A program made the position numbers and the translations under genes. 64,000 nucleotides of DNA from JARRKC01 sp963723965 (GTDB taxonomy: Bacteria > Acidobacteriota > UBA6911 > RPQK01 > JAPXNP01): positions 62,001-126,000 of the forward strand of contig CAVRSV010000011.1 in NCBI GenBank assembly GCA_963723965.1, written 5' to 3'. How positions within the stretch are numbered: the stretch's first letter is position 1; each line of letters begins with the position of its first letter. This document shows, piece by piece, positions 42,557 through 51,010 of this stretch. The notes under the pieces are model-generated. The model was not told the origin of the DNA. It ran no database searches and was given only the letters and a program-made list of their open reading frames with translations.

Positions 42557-43435
42557 GTGAAGAACGCAGTGGTTCGTTTTGGATTCGTGATCACCCTCGC
42601 GACGGCATGGTTGCTCCTCGTTGAGACCGGCACGGGTGCGGGGACCAGCGCCGCCGGCGACGAACTGACTTGGCAGCAACTGGTTCAGCAGCACCTCGAG
42701 TCGATCGCGCCACTGGATCGGTTGAAGGCGCGGCGAACCTTTGCCGTGCAGGGCGACTGCGAGTACCGGATCCTGGCCGGAGGGGTTCTGTCGGCTAACG
42801 GGATTTCCCAGCTTGTCTCCAAGGGGGAGTCCTACAACATGATGTTCAATTTTCCAGCCGGCGAGTATGGGGGAACCCAGTACGTCACGAACGGGAAGAA
42901 GACGGACACGCGGTACAGCTCCGGGGGACAGGTGAATCCGCTGCGCGTATTCCTTCAGGGACAGGATGCGCTGTTGACCGAAGGACTGCTGGGGGGCGAA
43001 TTGACCACGGCCTGGGCGCTCCTGGACGTTGCGGGGCGACGACCGCGATTGAAGTACCAGGGGATCCAGGACATCGACGGTCGCCCCTTGCACCGGCTCG
43101 ACTATCGCATCCGAAAGGGTGGAATGGATCTGGAGAACCGGCTCTACTTCGATCCGAAAACCTTCCACCACGTTCTCAGTACGTACGAAGTGGAGGTGTC
43201 GTCCCAGATGGGCGCCACTCCCGAGGCATCGTCCCAGAATCGCGTGTCCCGCGCTCGGGTGGAGGAACGGTTCTCCGATTTCAAGGACCTCGGGGGTTTT
43301 GTTCTGCCGACGACCTGGACCCTGCTGTACTCCAAAATGACGGACGATGGCAGCATCCTGCTCCAGTGGAGAACGACGATCAAGCACAGCGCCGCGAATG
43401 TACCGTTTCCGGAGAATCTGCTGAAGATGGACTGA
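42557..43435 (+). CDS. Secreted protein of unknown family, tandem paralogue 1
   Basis: 292 residues from GTG 42557 with AAAGGGG 7 bases upstream. Signal peptide KNAVVRFGFVITLATAWLLL. The mature protein is beta-rich with helix at the start: LVQQHLESIAPLDRLKARRT, FAVQGDCEYRI, AGEYGGTQYVTNGKKTDTRY, GGELTTAWALLDV, RPLHRLDYRIRKGG, LYFDPKTFHHVLSTYEVEV and VEERFSDFKDLGGFVLPTTW. The strand order recalls LolA/LppX-type lipid-binding folds, which are deep beta half-barrels, but I cannot prove that. One cysteine only. It follows the GWxTD gene by 60 bases; the three copies in a row share about half their residues by eye. Confidence 0.8.
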   Translation: MKNAVVRFGFVITLATAWLLLVETGTGAGTSAAGDELTWQQLVQQHLESIAPLDRLKARRTFAVQGDCEYRILAGGVLSANGISQLVSKGESYNMMFNFPAGEYGGTQYVTNGKKTDTRYSSGGQVNPLRVFLQGQDALLTEGLLGGELTTAWALLDVAGRRPRLKYQGIQDIDGRPLHRLDYRIRKGGMDLENRLYFDPKTFHHVLSTYEVEVSSQMGATPEASSQNRVSRARVEERFSDFKDLGGFVLPTTWTLLYSKMTDDGSILLQWRTTIKHSAANVPFPENLLKMD

Positions 43436-43591
43436 TTCAGACCCCTTGCCGGTCCGCATCCCACGGCGGGGGGAAGGTGACATGCCTCGGAAAGGAACGA
43501 CCGGGATCCGGACGTGCCCGAGACCCGGGCGCTTGTCCGGCTCACCGTGGGGGGCAGCAAGGAACCCGTGCCCTGAGGAAGGAGTGGTCGA

Positions 43592-44464
43592 TTGAAAGTA
43601 AAAAGTGTGTTTTCGAGCGTGCTGGTGATCGCCGTGGCTGGCCTGACCTTGATTTTCAGTCTCGGTTTCCGCAGCAGCGATGAGGATTTGACGGCGGAGT
43701 CTCTGATCCAGCGCCATATTGCGTCGATCGCACCAGCGGAACGTCTCAAGGAGCGGCGTACGTTCGTGATGAAGGGAGATTGCCAGTACAAGGTGCTCGT
43801 CGGCGGAGCCAAGATCGCACCGGGACCGGGGATCACCCAGATCGTCTCCGAGGGTCAGGCCTACAACATCACCGTCAAGTTCGACACGGGCGAGTACGGG
43901 GGCGAGCAGTACGTCACCGACGGAAAGAACGCACGCACCGCCTACAGCACTCCCAGCGACAGGAACCCCATGACGGAGTTCCTCCAGGCGCAGCAGGAGC
44001 TGTTCACCGAGGGCCTCTTCGGCGGAGAGTTGACGACCGCGTGGGCTCTCCTGGATGTGAAGGGGCGAAAACCCAAGCTCACCTTCAAAGGACTCGAAGA
44101 CGTGGACGGGCGTCAACTCTACGAACTGGATTATCGGTTTCGCAAGGGCGGGTACGACCTCACGAACAAGCTCTACTTCGAGCCGGAGACCTTTCATCAT
44201 GTGCTGAGCACCTACGAGGTTCAGATTGCCGCGCCCATGGGTGCCAACCCCACGGACTCGGCGCGTCAGCGGCCGTCGCGATACAAGGTCGAGGAGCGGT
44301 TTGCCGATTTCAAGGACTTCGACGGCTTCACGCTCCCGGCGGACTGGACGATCCAGTTCTCGCAGTCGACGACGGACTCGACCTTACTGCTGCAGTGGAG
44401 CACGGTCTTCACGCAGAGCGCCCTGGATATGCAGATTCCGCCGGGAATATTCAAAGTCAAGTAG
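43592..44464 (+). CDS. Secreted protein of unknown family, tandem paralogue 2
   Basis: 290 residues from TTG 43592, chosen because AGGAAGGAG lies 7 bases upstream. Signal-anchor or signal peptide KVKSVFSSVLVIAVAGLTLI. Same block order as paralogue 1: LIQRHIASIAPAERLKERRT, FVMKGDCQYKVLVGGA, TGEYGGEQYVTDGKNART, GGELTTAWALLDVKGRKPKL, LYELDYRFRKGGYDLTNKLY, ETFHHVLSTYEVQI and VEERFADFKDFDGFTLPADW. It carries a few extra residues in the first loop (KIAPGPG) and SDRNPMTEFLQAQ where the others have GGQVNPL. Function unknown. 156 bases after paralogue 1. Confidence 0.8.
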   Translation: MKVKSVFSSVLVIAVAGLTLIFSLGFRSSDEDLTAESLIQRHIASIAPAERLKERRTFVMKGDCQYKVLVGGAKIAPGPGITQIVSEGQAYNITVKFDTGEYGGEQYVTDGKNARTAYSTPSDRNPMTEFLQAQQELFTEGLFGGELTTAWALLDVKGRKPKLTFKGLEDVDGRQLYELDYRFRKGGYDLTNKLYFEPETFHHVLSTYEVQIAAPMGANPTDSARQRPSRYKVEERFADFKDFDGFTLPADWTIQFSQSTTDSTLLLQWSTVFTQSALDMQIPPGIFKVK

Positions 44465-44702
44465 GATCCTGGGCTCTGGCAGGAGAAGCGTCCCGGCGCT
44501 CAGGGTTTTCGCCGAAAGGTTGAACGAATCGGCGAAGAGCAACATCCATCTAGCAGGATCGGCTACGGAGAAGGTCCGGGAGTACACGAGAAGGTCAGAC
44601 ACCTTTTTGCGGCGAGCGGCGCTCTCGGCGACGCGTTTGGACCGCGACGATGTGGCCGGAGACAAGCCGCCTGTTCGCCGCCATCGACGAAGGAGGCGAG
44701 TC

Positions 44703-45677
44703 GTGGAAAGACGGAAGTTTCGTGAGAGTCACTGTCCTGTAATCCTCATGGGGTTGTTTATCCTGCTCGTGCCGGGTCTGGTCGGCAGCGCCGCCGGATC
44801 GACGCTGACGGCCCAGGAACTGATTCGGCGCCATCTCGCTTCCATCGCTCCGTCGGATCAACTGGAGTCGCGGCAGGTCTTCGCCGTCCAGGGCGATTGT
44901 GAGTATCAATTGCTGTCCGGCGGTGCGCTGGTGGCGGCGGGGACGGGCCAGTTGGTGTCCGAAGGAAAGGCCTACAACGTCCTCTTCGATTTCGCCCCCG
45001 GCGAATATGCGGGCACCGAGTACATCACCGACGGCAAACGAACGGAGATCGAGTACCGGTCCGGCGGACAGGTCAACCCGTTGTGGATCTTTCTGCAGGG
45101 ACAGGGTGCTCTGCTGACCGAGGGACTGCTCGGGGGTACCCTGACGACGGCCTGGGCGCTTTTGGATGTGGATGGCAGGAAGCCTAAGCTGCAGTACCGA
45201 GGTACGGAGGATGTGGACGGACGCCCGCTGCATCGCCTGGACTACCGGATGCGCAAGGGCGGCCGCGATCTCAAGGTTCGACTCTACTTCGAGCCGGAAA
45301 CCTACCACCACGTTTTGAGCACCTATGAGGTTACCGTGACGGCTCCCCTCGGGCCTTCTCCGGAAGCTTCGGCAAGACAGCGAGTAGCGCGTCAGCGAGT
45401 CGAGGAATCCTTTGCCGACTTCGAGAACCTGGACGGATACACACTTCCGAAGACCTGGACCCTCAAATACTTCAAAACCGCCAACGATGGGGACGCACCC
45501 TGGACGCTGAACCTGGCGCCCGGCGTCGATCCGGCCGCTCGCGCTGCCGGTCCCGCGTTGACCAGCACAACCCCGACCGGGACCTTTCTGCTCCAGTGGA
45601 CGACGACGATCCGGCGCAGCGCCAGCAACAATGCGATCCCGCCGGGAATGCTGCAAGAGCTCCTGAAGCTCGACTGA
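44703..45677 (+). CDS. Secreted protein of unknown family, tandem paralogue 3
   Basis: 324 residues from GTG 44703, preceded by AAGGAGG at 6 bases. Signal peptide after a basic start (ERRKFRESHCPVILMGLFIL). Shares LIRRHLASIAPSDQLESRQV, FAVQGDCEYQLLSGGA, GEYAGTEYITDGKRTEIEYR, GGTLTTAWALLDVDGRKPKL and ETYHHVLSTYEVTV with the two preceding genes. Near the C-terminus it has an insertion of about 30 residues (PWTLNLAPGVDPAARAAGPA) in a loop that is short in the others. Last of the tandem set; a weak inverted repeat follows. Confidence 0.8.
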   Translation: MERRKFRESHCPVILMGLFILLVPGLVGSAAGSTLTAQELIRRHLASIAPSDQLESRQVFAVQGDCEYQLLSGGALVAAGTGQLVSEGKAYNVLFDFAPGEYAGTEYITDGKRTEIEYRSGGQVNPLWIFLQGQGALLTEGLLGGTLTTAWALLDVDGRKPKLQYRGTEDVDGRPLHRLDYRMRKGGRDLKVRLYFEPETYHHVLSTYEVTVTAPLGPSPEASARQRVARQRVEESFADFENLDGYTLPKTWTLKYFKTANDGDAPWTLNLAPGVDPAARAAGPALTSTTPTGTFLLQWTTTIRRSASNNAIPPGMLQELLKLD

Positions 45678-45918
45678 TCGCAACGGCGTGGTGTGTCATT
45701 CCTGCCGACGCCGCAAAAAAGTCGCAGTCCTCGGTATCGGCAGGCTGACTCCTTTTGAGACGCAAACTACTTGGCTTCAATGGCTTAAGGGCTCTCATCC
45801 CGAATTGGTACGCGGCTTGCTACCATTACGGGTGTACGAATTGCTGCAGCGAGCCAACCAGTAGTGGAGCTCGCCTCAATCATAGTGCTCTGTGCAGAGT
45901 CTGAAAAAGGAGTCAACA
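45678..45918 (+). other. Intergenic region with inverted repeat and promoter
   Basis: No gene seen. CCTGCCGA (45701-45708) and TCGGCAGG (45737-45744) form an 8-pair stem with a 28-base loop, possibly a weak terminator for the three-paralogue run. The sigma-54 promoter match at 45806-45820 follows. Confidence 0.4.
45806..45820 (+). promoter_or_regulatory. Sigma-54 (-24/-12) promoter for the small exported protein
   Basis: TGGTAC, five bases, TTGC, then T (preceded by T), differing from the consensus TTGGCACG-N4-TTGCW in one base. GG and GC are 12 bases apart as required. Predicted start near 45832, about 87 bases before ATG 45919. Confidence 0.6.
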
Positions 45919-46353
45919 ATGCTGAAAAGAAGCTCACTCATACTCGCCCTTCTCTTCGCATTTACGATGCTGCCTGCCTTTGGACAGGTGGGCAATATCA
46001 TCAATACGAAGATCCCGTTTCCGTTCATAGTGGATGGAAAGGTCCTTCCTGCCGGCCAATACGAGCTGTTCCAGCCCGATATCCAGCAGGACAACGAATG
46101 GCTGATTCGCGACGTCAACCACGAATCCACGGAAGTCCTGTTCACCGCCGAGCGCCAGGACAAGATGGAGCCGCGTGCCGACACCTACCTCTCCTTCAAA
46201 GAGGTCAACCACAAGGACTATTTGTCGGCCATCTGGACAGTCGGCTCGGTCCAGGGATGGCAGGTCCCGGTGCAGCTCGAAGAAGGCTCGGCCGGAGCCC
46301 ATGTCCGAACGCGAACCATCAGCGCCGGCATGGGCGCACGCGCCTCGCGCTAG
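45919..46353 (+). CDS. Small exported protein of unknown function
   Basis: 144 residues; ATG 45919 has AAAAGGAG 8 bases upstream. Signal peptide LKRSSLILALLFAFTMLPAF, cleavage after FGQ. The mature part (INTKIPFPFIVDGKVLPAGQ, YELFQPDIQQDNEWLIRDVN, then VLFTAER) matches a pattern repeated in acidobacterial exported proteins in which a beta-strand pair F-x-V-G/D-G-K-x-L-P-A-G-x-Y recurs. Function unknown; probably a small beta-sandwich in the periplasm or on the surface. Expression likely depends on sigma-54. Convergent with the mutase gene. Confidence 0.8.
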   Translation: MLKRSSLILALLFAFTMLPAFGQVGNIINTKIPFPFIVDGKVLPAGQYELFQPDIQQDNEWLIRDVNHESTEVLFTAERQDKMEPRADTYLSFKEVNHKDYLSAIWTVGSVQGWQVPVQLEEGSAGAHVRTRTISAGMGARASR

Positions 46354-46452
46354 TCGATCGTTGAGCGAGACTACTGCCGTTTGCGGCCACTCTCGCAGGC
46401 TCCCGGGCTGCGGTTTCCCTCACCAAACCACCCGGCCCGGGGCCACCTCCCC

Positions 46453-47976
46453 TCACTCCGTCGCCCGTTGCCCTTCTCCCGGGTCCCGATTCAGGGATCC
46501 TGCGGTACCCTCAGCCTGCGGGCGGAGCTTCGACACCAGAACCTCCAGCGCCAGATCGTTGATCCTGTGCGCCCTTTCGTGGGTCCGCGCCTCCGTATAG
46601 CAGCGGAACTCCGGTGCGTTGCCGGAGGGCCGAAAATGGACGATTTCGCCATTACCGAACGTGATCCTCGCGCCGTCGGTGAAGTCGATCCTCTCCCCGG
46701 GACCCAGGGCATCTCCAAACAGATCCTGCATCAGCGGGAGCCCCATCCGCCGGAGCAGGGAGATGACCTCCCGTCCGGTTTCGGCGGGGAACTGTCGCAC
46801 CAGCCCGCTCCAGGTCTGGCGATCGGGCAAGCGGTGCGGAAGCTCGGATACCCGAAGTCCTTCCCGATGTGCCATGTGGAGAGCCGCCAATAGTGGCAGC
46901 GCGGCGTCTCGCGTGGGGAGTGGTGCCAGGGGACGCCGTCCGGCGGTTCCCGGGATCTCGCTGGCGATCAGGAAGCCGCCGTTGGCTTCGAATCCGACCA
47001 CGGGGGTGCGGCCGGCGGCCACGCATTCGAGCATACCCGCGACGACGTAGGGGGATCCGATGCGGGTTCGGCGGACCAGCGGAAACCGCTCCCAGCGTTC
47101 AACGGCCGTGTTACAGCTCACGGGAAGCACAACGGCTTCCGCCCCGAGATAATCGGCGACGAGAGTGCCGAGGATGTCACCCTGGACGACCCGGCCGTTG
47201 TCGGCCACGAGCAGGGGACGATCGGCATCTCCGTCGGTGCTGACGAGGGCGTCGAGTTCCAATTCGCGCACCCATTGTGCGAGTTGTTCCGGGTTTTGGA
47301 CGGCCTCCGTGTCGACGGCCACGAACGAATCGGATCGGCCGAGCCGCGTCACGACGGCCCCAAGGCCCTCGAGCAGCTCACGCAGGAGGTCTCTCCCGAC
47401 ACTCGAGTGCTCGTAGAGGCCCACGGCTTGACCCCGCAGGGCCGCCTCGGGAAAGAACTCGAGGTAGCGGCGGAGATACTCCCGGGAGGAGGTCTCATCG
47501 GCGATTCCCGGAAGATCCGGGCGGTCGGCGTTCAGTTGCCCTTCCGAATCAAAGGGGCCGAAGGGGAGCCCGCACTCCTCACGGAGTCGCTCGTGATGCT
47601 CGAGGATCCCCGCTTCATCCTCCTTGAGGATCTCGCCTGTGGCGAGATTGAATTTGATGCCGTTGCGGTCCTCGGGGATATGACTGCCGGTGACCATGAC
47701 GGTGGGGATTCGGTGGGCCAGGCCGTACAGGCAGAGTACGGGGGTGGGAACACGGCCGCAGTAGACGACGCGGACCCCTTCGTCTTCGAGAGCCAGTGCT
47801 ACCGATCGCAGGATCCGGTGCGTGCTCGCCCGCAGGTCTCCCGAGATCCCCACTGTCTCCACTACACTCCGGGTGCGGACATGACGTACGAAGGCCCTGG
47901 TGAACAGCCAGCATTGGTAGTCGGACATTTCGCTGACCAAGCCTCTGACTCCGCTGGTTCCGAATCGGAGAGACAT
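46453..47976 (-). CDS. Phosphohexose mutase (alpha-D-phosphohexomutase family)
   Basis: 507 residues. ATG 47976 with AAGGAGGT at 9 bases; the frame extends to 48129 but the family starts at MSLRFGTSGVRG. Phosphoserine loop VMVTGSHIPEDRNGIKF, metal loop DGDADRPLL, sugar-specificity loop GFEANGGF and phosphate-binding RPSGNAPEFR. All four active-site elements are intact. It moves phosphate between C1 and C6 of a hexose phosphate; EANGG in place of GEMSGH differs from the bacterial PMM/PGM at 59366-60766 and is closer to phosphoglucosamine or archaeal-type mutases. Substrate therefore open. Cytosolic, transcribed alone. Confidence 0.9.
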   Translation of the reverse strand: MSLRFGTSGVRGLVSEMSDYQCWLFTRAFVRHVRTRSVVETVGISGDLRASTHRILRSVALALEDEGVRVVYCGRVPTPVLCLYGLAHRIPTVMVTGSHIPEDRNGIKFNLATGEILKEDEAGILEHHERLREECGLPFGPFDSEGQLNADRPDLPGIADETSSREYLRRYLEFFPEAALRGQAVGLYEHSSVGRDLLRELLEGLGAVVTRLGRSDSFVAVDTEAVQNPEQLAQWVRELELDALVSTDGDADRPLLVADNGRVVQGDILGTLVADYLGAEAVVLPVSCNTAVERWERFPLVRRTRIGSPYVVAGMLECVAAGRTPVVGFEANGGFLIASEIPGTAGRRPLAPLPTRDAALPLLAALHMAHREGLRVSELPHRLPDRQTWSGLVRQFPAETGREVISLLRRMGLPLMQDLFGDALGPGERIDFTDGARITFGNGEIVHFRPSGNAPEFRCYTEARTHERAHRINDLALEVLVSKLRPQAEGTAGSLNRDPGEGQRATE

Positions 47977-48320
47977 CGCTTGCGTACCTCCTTCGATCTC
48001 GAGGCGGCCGGCGCCGCCGGATTCTCCATTTTCATCGAAATGATCCCGCAGCGAAACCGTCACGGAGCCCGATCGGTGACGGGGCTTGACTCGAGCCCGC
48101 ACCCGAAAGCGCCGCCGGGATTTACACACCGACCAAGTTGAGTCATTCTAATAGGCTGAGTCGCTGGATGATATGCAGGCGGCCAGGAGTATCCTGCCCG
48201 GGTTCGGGAGCTGTCGCGCCGGAGGCGGTTGGCAGAGCCCCCAAAGCTTTGCCGGATGCGGGCACGAGGAACTGTTACGACTAGTGATGTGACCGGAGGG
48301 AGCAGGTAAGGAGGATCCTG
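47977..48320. other. Divergent intergenic region without recognised feature
   Basis: 344 bases between the mutase and the ankyrin gene. It should hold both promoters, but I see no convincing -35/-10 or -24/-12 pair. The first 150 bases stay open in the mutase frame, yet the encoded peptide is unlike the family and lies upstream of a strong ribosome site. Confidence 0.4.
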
Positions 48321-49760
48321 ATGCGACGATTTTGGCTGTGTCTTGGCTTTTTGTGCCTATTTCTAGTGAGCTGTGGAGGGGATCCGGATGCGGAACTCCT
48401 CGAAGCGGCCAGGACAGGGAATGTGGAAAAGGTGCAGTCCGTTCTCGGGAGGGATGTCAACGTCAACTCCCAGGACGCGGAAGGCAAGACCGCGTTGATG
48501 CTGGCCTCCGAGGGAGGCAGCACGGCGATTGTAGAGGCACTTCTCGCCAAGGGCGCCAATCTGGAGGCTCAGGATCGGTCCGGACGAACGGCCCTGATCC
48601 TGGCCGTGCGGGCAGGCAAGGAGGACGTCGTCAAGTTGTTGCTCGACAAGGGCGCGAATGTCGAGGCCACCGATTTTGACGGGTTTACGGCTCTCATACA
48701 CGCGGGTGAGATGGGTCAGACGGGCTGTGCCAAGCTCCTCCTGGACAAGGGCGCCAAGGTCGACGCTACCGATGGGCGGGGCCGAACGGCGCTGATGTAC
48801 GCTGCTGCGGGCGGGCACAAGGAGACGGCCGAGTTGCTCATCGAGCGGGGGGCCAATGTCTCGGCGGCCGACCGGGACGGAGTGACTCCCTTGATGCATG
48901 CTGCCATCCGTGGCAAGGCGGACTGTATCGGATTGCTCATCGAACATGGTGCGGATCTGAAGGCGACTGCAAAGGACGGCCGTACGGCGCTCATCGCGGC
49001 CTCCCAGGAAGGGATGGCCGATGCCTTGAGAGCCATTCTGGCGGCCGGAGGCGATGTGAACGATGCGACCAAGGATGGGAGGACGGCTCTCATGTGGGCG
49101 GCCTCGAATGGACATCTCGACGCGGTCAACGTTCTGCTCGAGAACAAGGCGAAGGTCGATGCGCGCGACGACAAGGGCCGGACGGCCCTCATGCTGGCCG
49201 CCTTCAACGGGACCGCTGACGTCACCAAGGCGCTCCTGGACGCCAATGCCAAGGTGAACCTGGCCGACAAAGAAGGGTCGACGGCCCTCATGTATGCCGC
49301 CCGGCAGGGCAATGTCGATTGCGTGCGGCAGTTGATCGCGGCAGGGGAGAAGGTCAACGCCAAGAACGACGTCGGCTGGACCGCCCTCACGGCGGCCGCT
49401 TCAAATGGGCGCAGTGACACGGTCCAGGCGCTCCTGGACGCGGGCGCGGACCCGAAGATCAAGGCGAAGACCGGTTGGGACGCGCTGATCGGGGCGGCGG
49501 TCAAAGGGGACGCCGAGAGCATTCGACTCCTGTTGGCGAAGGGCGCCGACGTGAACTCGAAGGACGCCAATGACGTGTCGGCGTTGATGGAAGCCGCGCT
49601 CCAGGGTCACGAGGAAGCCGTGAAGGCTCTGCTCGCAGGCGGCGCGGACGTCTCGGCCGAGGATTATCAGCACAAGACGGCGGTCACCTACGCCGAGGAG
49701 AAGGGAAACACCGAGATCGTCAAGCTGCTTCAGGGAGGTGGTGAGACGGCGCAGAAGTAG
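48321..49760 (+). CDS. Ankyrin-repeat lipoprotein
   Basis: 479 residues. ATG 48321 has AAGGAGGA at 6 bases. Signal peptide with lipobox LVSC (Cys18), so the protein is lipidated and exported. The rest is about 14 ankyrin repeats in strict 33-residue register, mostly in the form RTALMxAAxxGxxDxVxxLLxxGAxV, for example RTALMYAAAGGHKETAELLI and RTALMWAASNGHLDAVNVLL, with N- and C-capping units. No enzymatic domain. It is a long extended binding surface on the periplasmic side of a membrane. Partner unknown. Isolated gene. Confidence 0.93.
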   Translation: MRRFWLCLGFLCLFLVSCGGDPDAELLEAARTGNVEKVQSVLGRDVNVNSQDAEGKTALMLASEGGSTAIVEALLAKGANLEAQDRSGRTALILAVRAGKEDVVKLLLDKGANVEATDFDGFTALIHAGEMGQTGCAKLLLDKGAKVDATDGRGRTALMYAAAGGHKETAELLIERGANVSAADRDGVTPLMHAAIRGKADCIGLLIEHGADLKATAKDGRTALIAASQEGMADALRAILAAGGDVNDATKDGRTALMWAASNGHLDAVNVLLENKAKVDARDDKGRTALMLAAFNGTADVTKALLDANAKVNLADKEGSTALMYAARQGNVDCVRQLIAAGEKVNAKNDVGWTALTAAASNGRSDTVQALLDAGADPKIKAKTGWDALIGAAVKGDAESIRLLLAKGADVNSKDANDVSALMEAALQGHEEAVKALLAGGADVSAEDYQHKTAVTYAEEKGNTEIVKLLQGGGETAQK

Positions 49761-49799
49761 CGCGCGTTTCTCGAGTGACCAAGAGAAAGATCGAGGGCT

Positions 49800-49827
49800 G
49801 AACCGGCTGTAACTCAGGGACCGGTTC
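49800..49827. terminator. Hairpin between convergent ankyrin and channel genes
   Basis: GAACCGG (49800-49806) and CCGGTTC (49821-49827) pair over 7 bases with a 14-base loop, between the stops at 49760 and 49846. Could serve both strands; no U-tract. Confidence 0.35.
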
Positions 49828-49845
49828 GGCCCCTATCCTCTCGAC

Positions 49846-50850
49846 TCAGCGCGCCGGCGCGAGGAGGGCTTCGAGGGCGTCGAGCTGGTGCTTCTGGCCG
49901 ATGACGATCAGGACATCGCCGGCCTTCAGGACCGTGGAGGGACGGAGATCGGGAATCGTTCCGATTCCGGGACGCTTGATTCCGAGCACATAGATCCCGG
50001 TCCGCTCGCGCACGGCTGCTTCGGCCAAACTCTTTCCGTCGAGCTTGCTGCCATCACGAATCTTCAAGTTCTCGATCATCAGGCCGATGGACGACTCATC
50101 GTGCAGCACGTCCTCCAAAAAGCCAACCACCTCGGGCCGCAACATCATCTGGGCCATGCGCCGTCCGCCGGTCCGATAGGGGAGAAAGACGCTGTCGGCG
50201 CCGGCTCGGATGAACTTTTCCGGTGCGTCCTCCTGGCTGACGCGGGCGACGATGGGGAGGCCCCGGTTCAGTCCCCGGGCGGAGATCACGACCATCAGGT
50301 TCTTGGCGTCGTCGTCGGAGACGGCGGCCAGCCCGGTGGCCCGGTCGATGCCGCACTCCTTCAAGGTCTCGTCCAGGCCAGGATCGCCGTTGAAGGCGAT
50401 GTAGCCGTGTTCCTGGGCCTGGTGGACCGAGCCCTCCTTTTCGTCGACGACCAGGAAGGAGCGACCCTCGCGGCGCAGTTCCTGGCAGACCTCGTGGCCC
50501 ATGCGGCCGTATCCGCAGACAATCACGTGATTCTTCATTGAAGCGATGATCCGCTTCATTTTGCGTTCTCCCAGAAATCCACGCAGTTCTCCTGCGATGA
50601 CATAGTTAGAGATGGCTCCAAAAGAGTAGGTGATGGTGGCAACGCCCAGCAGGATGAGGACCGACGTAAAGAGTTTGCCCGACGGCGACAGCGGGTGTAC
50701 TTCTGAGAACCCGACTGTCGTCACCGTGATCACGGACATGTAGATGGAATCGAGGGCGGACCAACCTTCGATGAAGTGGAATCCGACGGCCCCCGCCGTG
50801 AGGGTGAAGATGAAGACCAGCGCGATGTAGATCAATCGGCGCAGCAGCAT
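49846..50850 (-). CDS. Potassium channel with cytoplasmic RCK (TrkA) domain
   Basis: 334 residues. Two membrane helices flank a pore with the filter TVTTVGFSE (T-V-G-F in place of T-V-G-Y), as in two-TM channels of the MthK/Kch type. The RCK N-domain follows (HVIVCGYGRMGHEVCQELRR, VVDEKEG, GDPGLDETLKECGID, AVSDDDAKN) and an RCK C-domain near the end (VLKAGDVLIVIGQKHQL). It conducts potassium across the inner membrane, gated by a ligand bound to the RCK ring. ATG 50850 lacks a ribosome site; an AT-rich repeat arm begins only six bases upstream. Confidence 0.92.
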   Translation of the reverse strand: MLLRRLIYIALVFIFTLTAGAVGFHFIEGWSALDSIYMSVITVTTVGFSEVHPLSPSGKLFTSVLILLGVATITYSFGAISNYVIAGELRGFLGERKMKRIIASMKNHVIVCGYGRMGHEVCQELRREGRSFLVVDEKEGSVHQAQEHGYIAFNGDPGLDETLKECGIDRATGLAAVSDDDAKNLMVVISARGLNRGLPIVARVSQEDAPEKFIRAGADSVFLPYRTGGRRMAQMMLRPEVVGFLEDVLHDESSIGLMIENLKIRDGSKLDGKSLAEAAVRERTGIYVLGIKRPGIGTIPDLRPSTVLKAGDVLIVIGQKHQLDALEALLAPAR

Positions 50851-50856
50851 GATGTC

Positions 50857-51006
50857 GAATTACGATTTCCGACTTCCGATTTCCGAATGCCTCGAGAAGC
50901 GCGTCCAGTCTCTTTTTCCGAATAGACTGGGAGCGCGACGTAGCCCGACGTCGCGCTCAGACTTCAAATCTCAAATCGTAAATCGTAAATCGTAAATCTC
51001 AGATCG
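50857..51006. repeat. AT-rich inverted-repeat element with inner hairpins
   Basis: Left arm 50857-50888 (gaattacgatttccgacttc and following), right arm 50965-51006 with three to four copies of the 7-base unit CGTAAAT. Between them lie CCAGTCT/AGACTGG (50904-50930) and a perfect 11-pair hairpin GAGCGCGACGT/ACGTCGCGCTC (50931-50958). The element fills the whole gap between the mutarotase stop and the channel start. Confidence 0.65.
50931..50958 (-). terminator. Strong hairpin downstream of the mutarotase gene
   Basis: Perfect 11-base-pair stem with 6-base loop, 52 bases after the mutarotase stop (minus strand) and upstream of the channel gene. Likely ends or shields the mutarotase transcript; no U-tract. 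Confidence 0.4.
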
Positions 51007-51010
51007 CCGA

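Noticed and set aside
48190..48230. Segment cccgggttcgggagc that resembles a tRNA T-arm
   Set aside because: No acceptor, D or anticodon arms fit around it and TTCGA is not complete; not a tRNA.
48250..48300. TTGGCAG...TTTGCC as a sigma-54 promoter for the ankyrin gene
   Set aside because: The GG and GC elements are too far apart for the fixed 12-base spacing.
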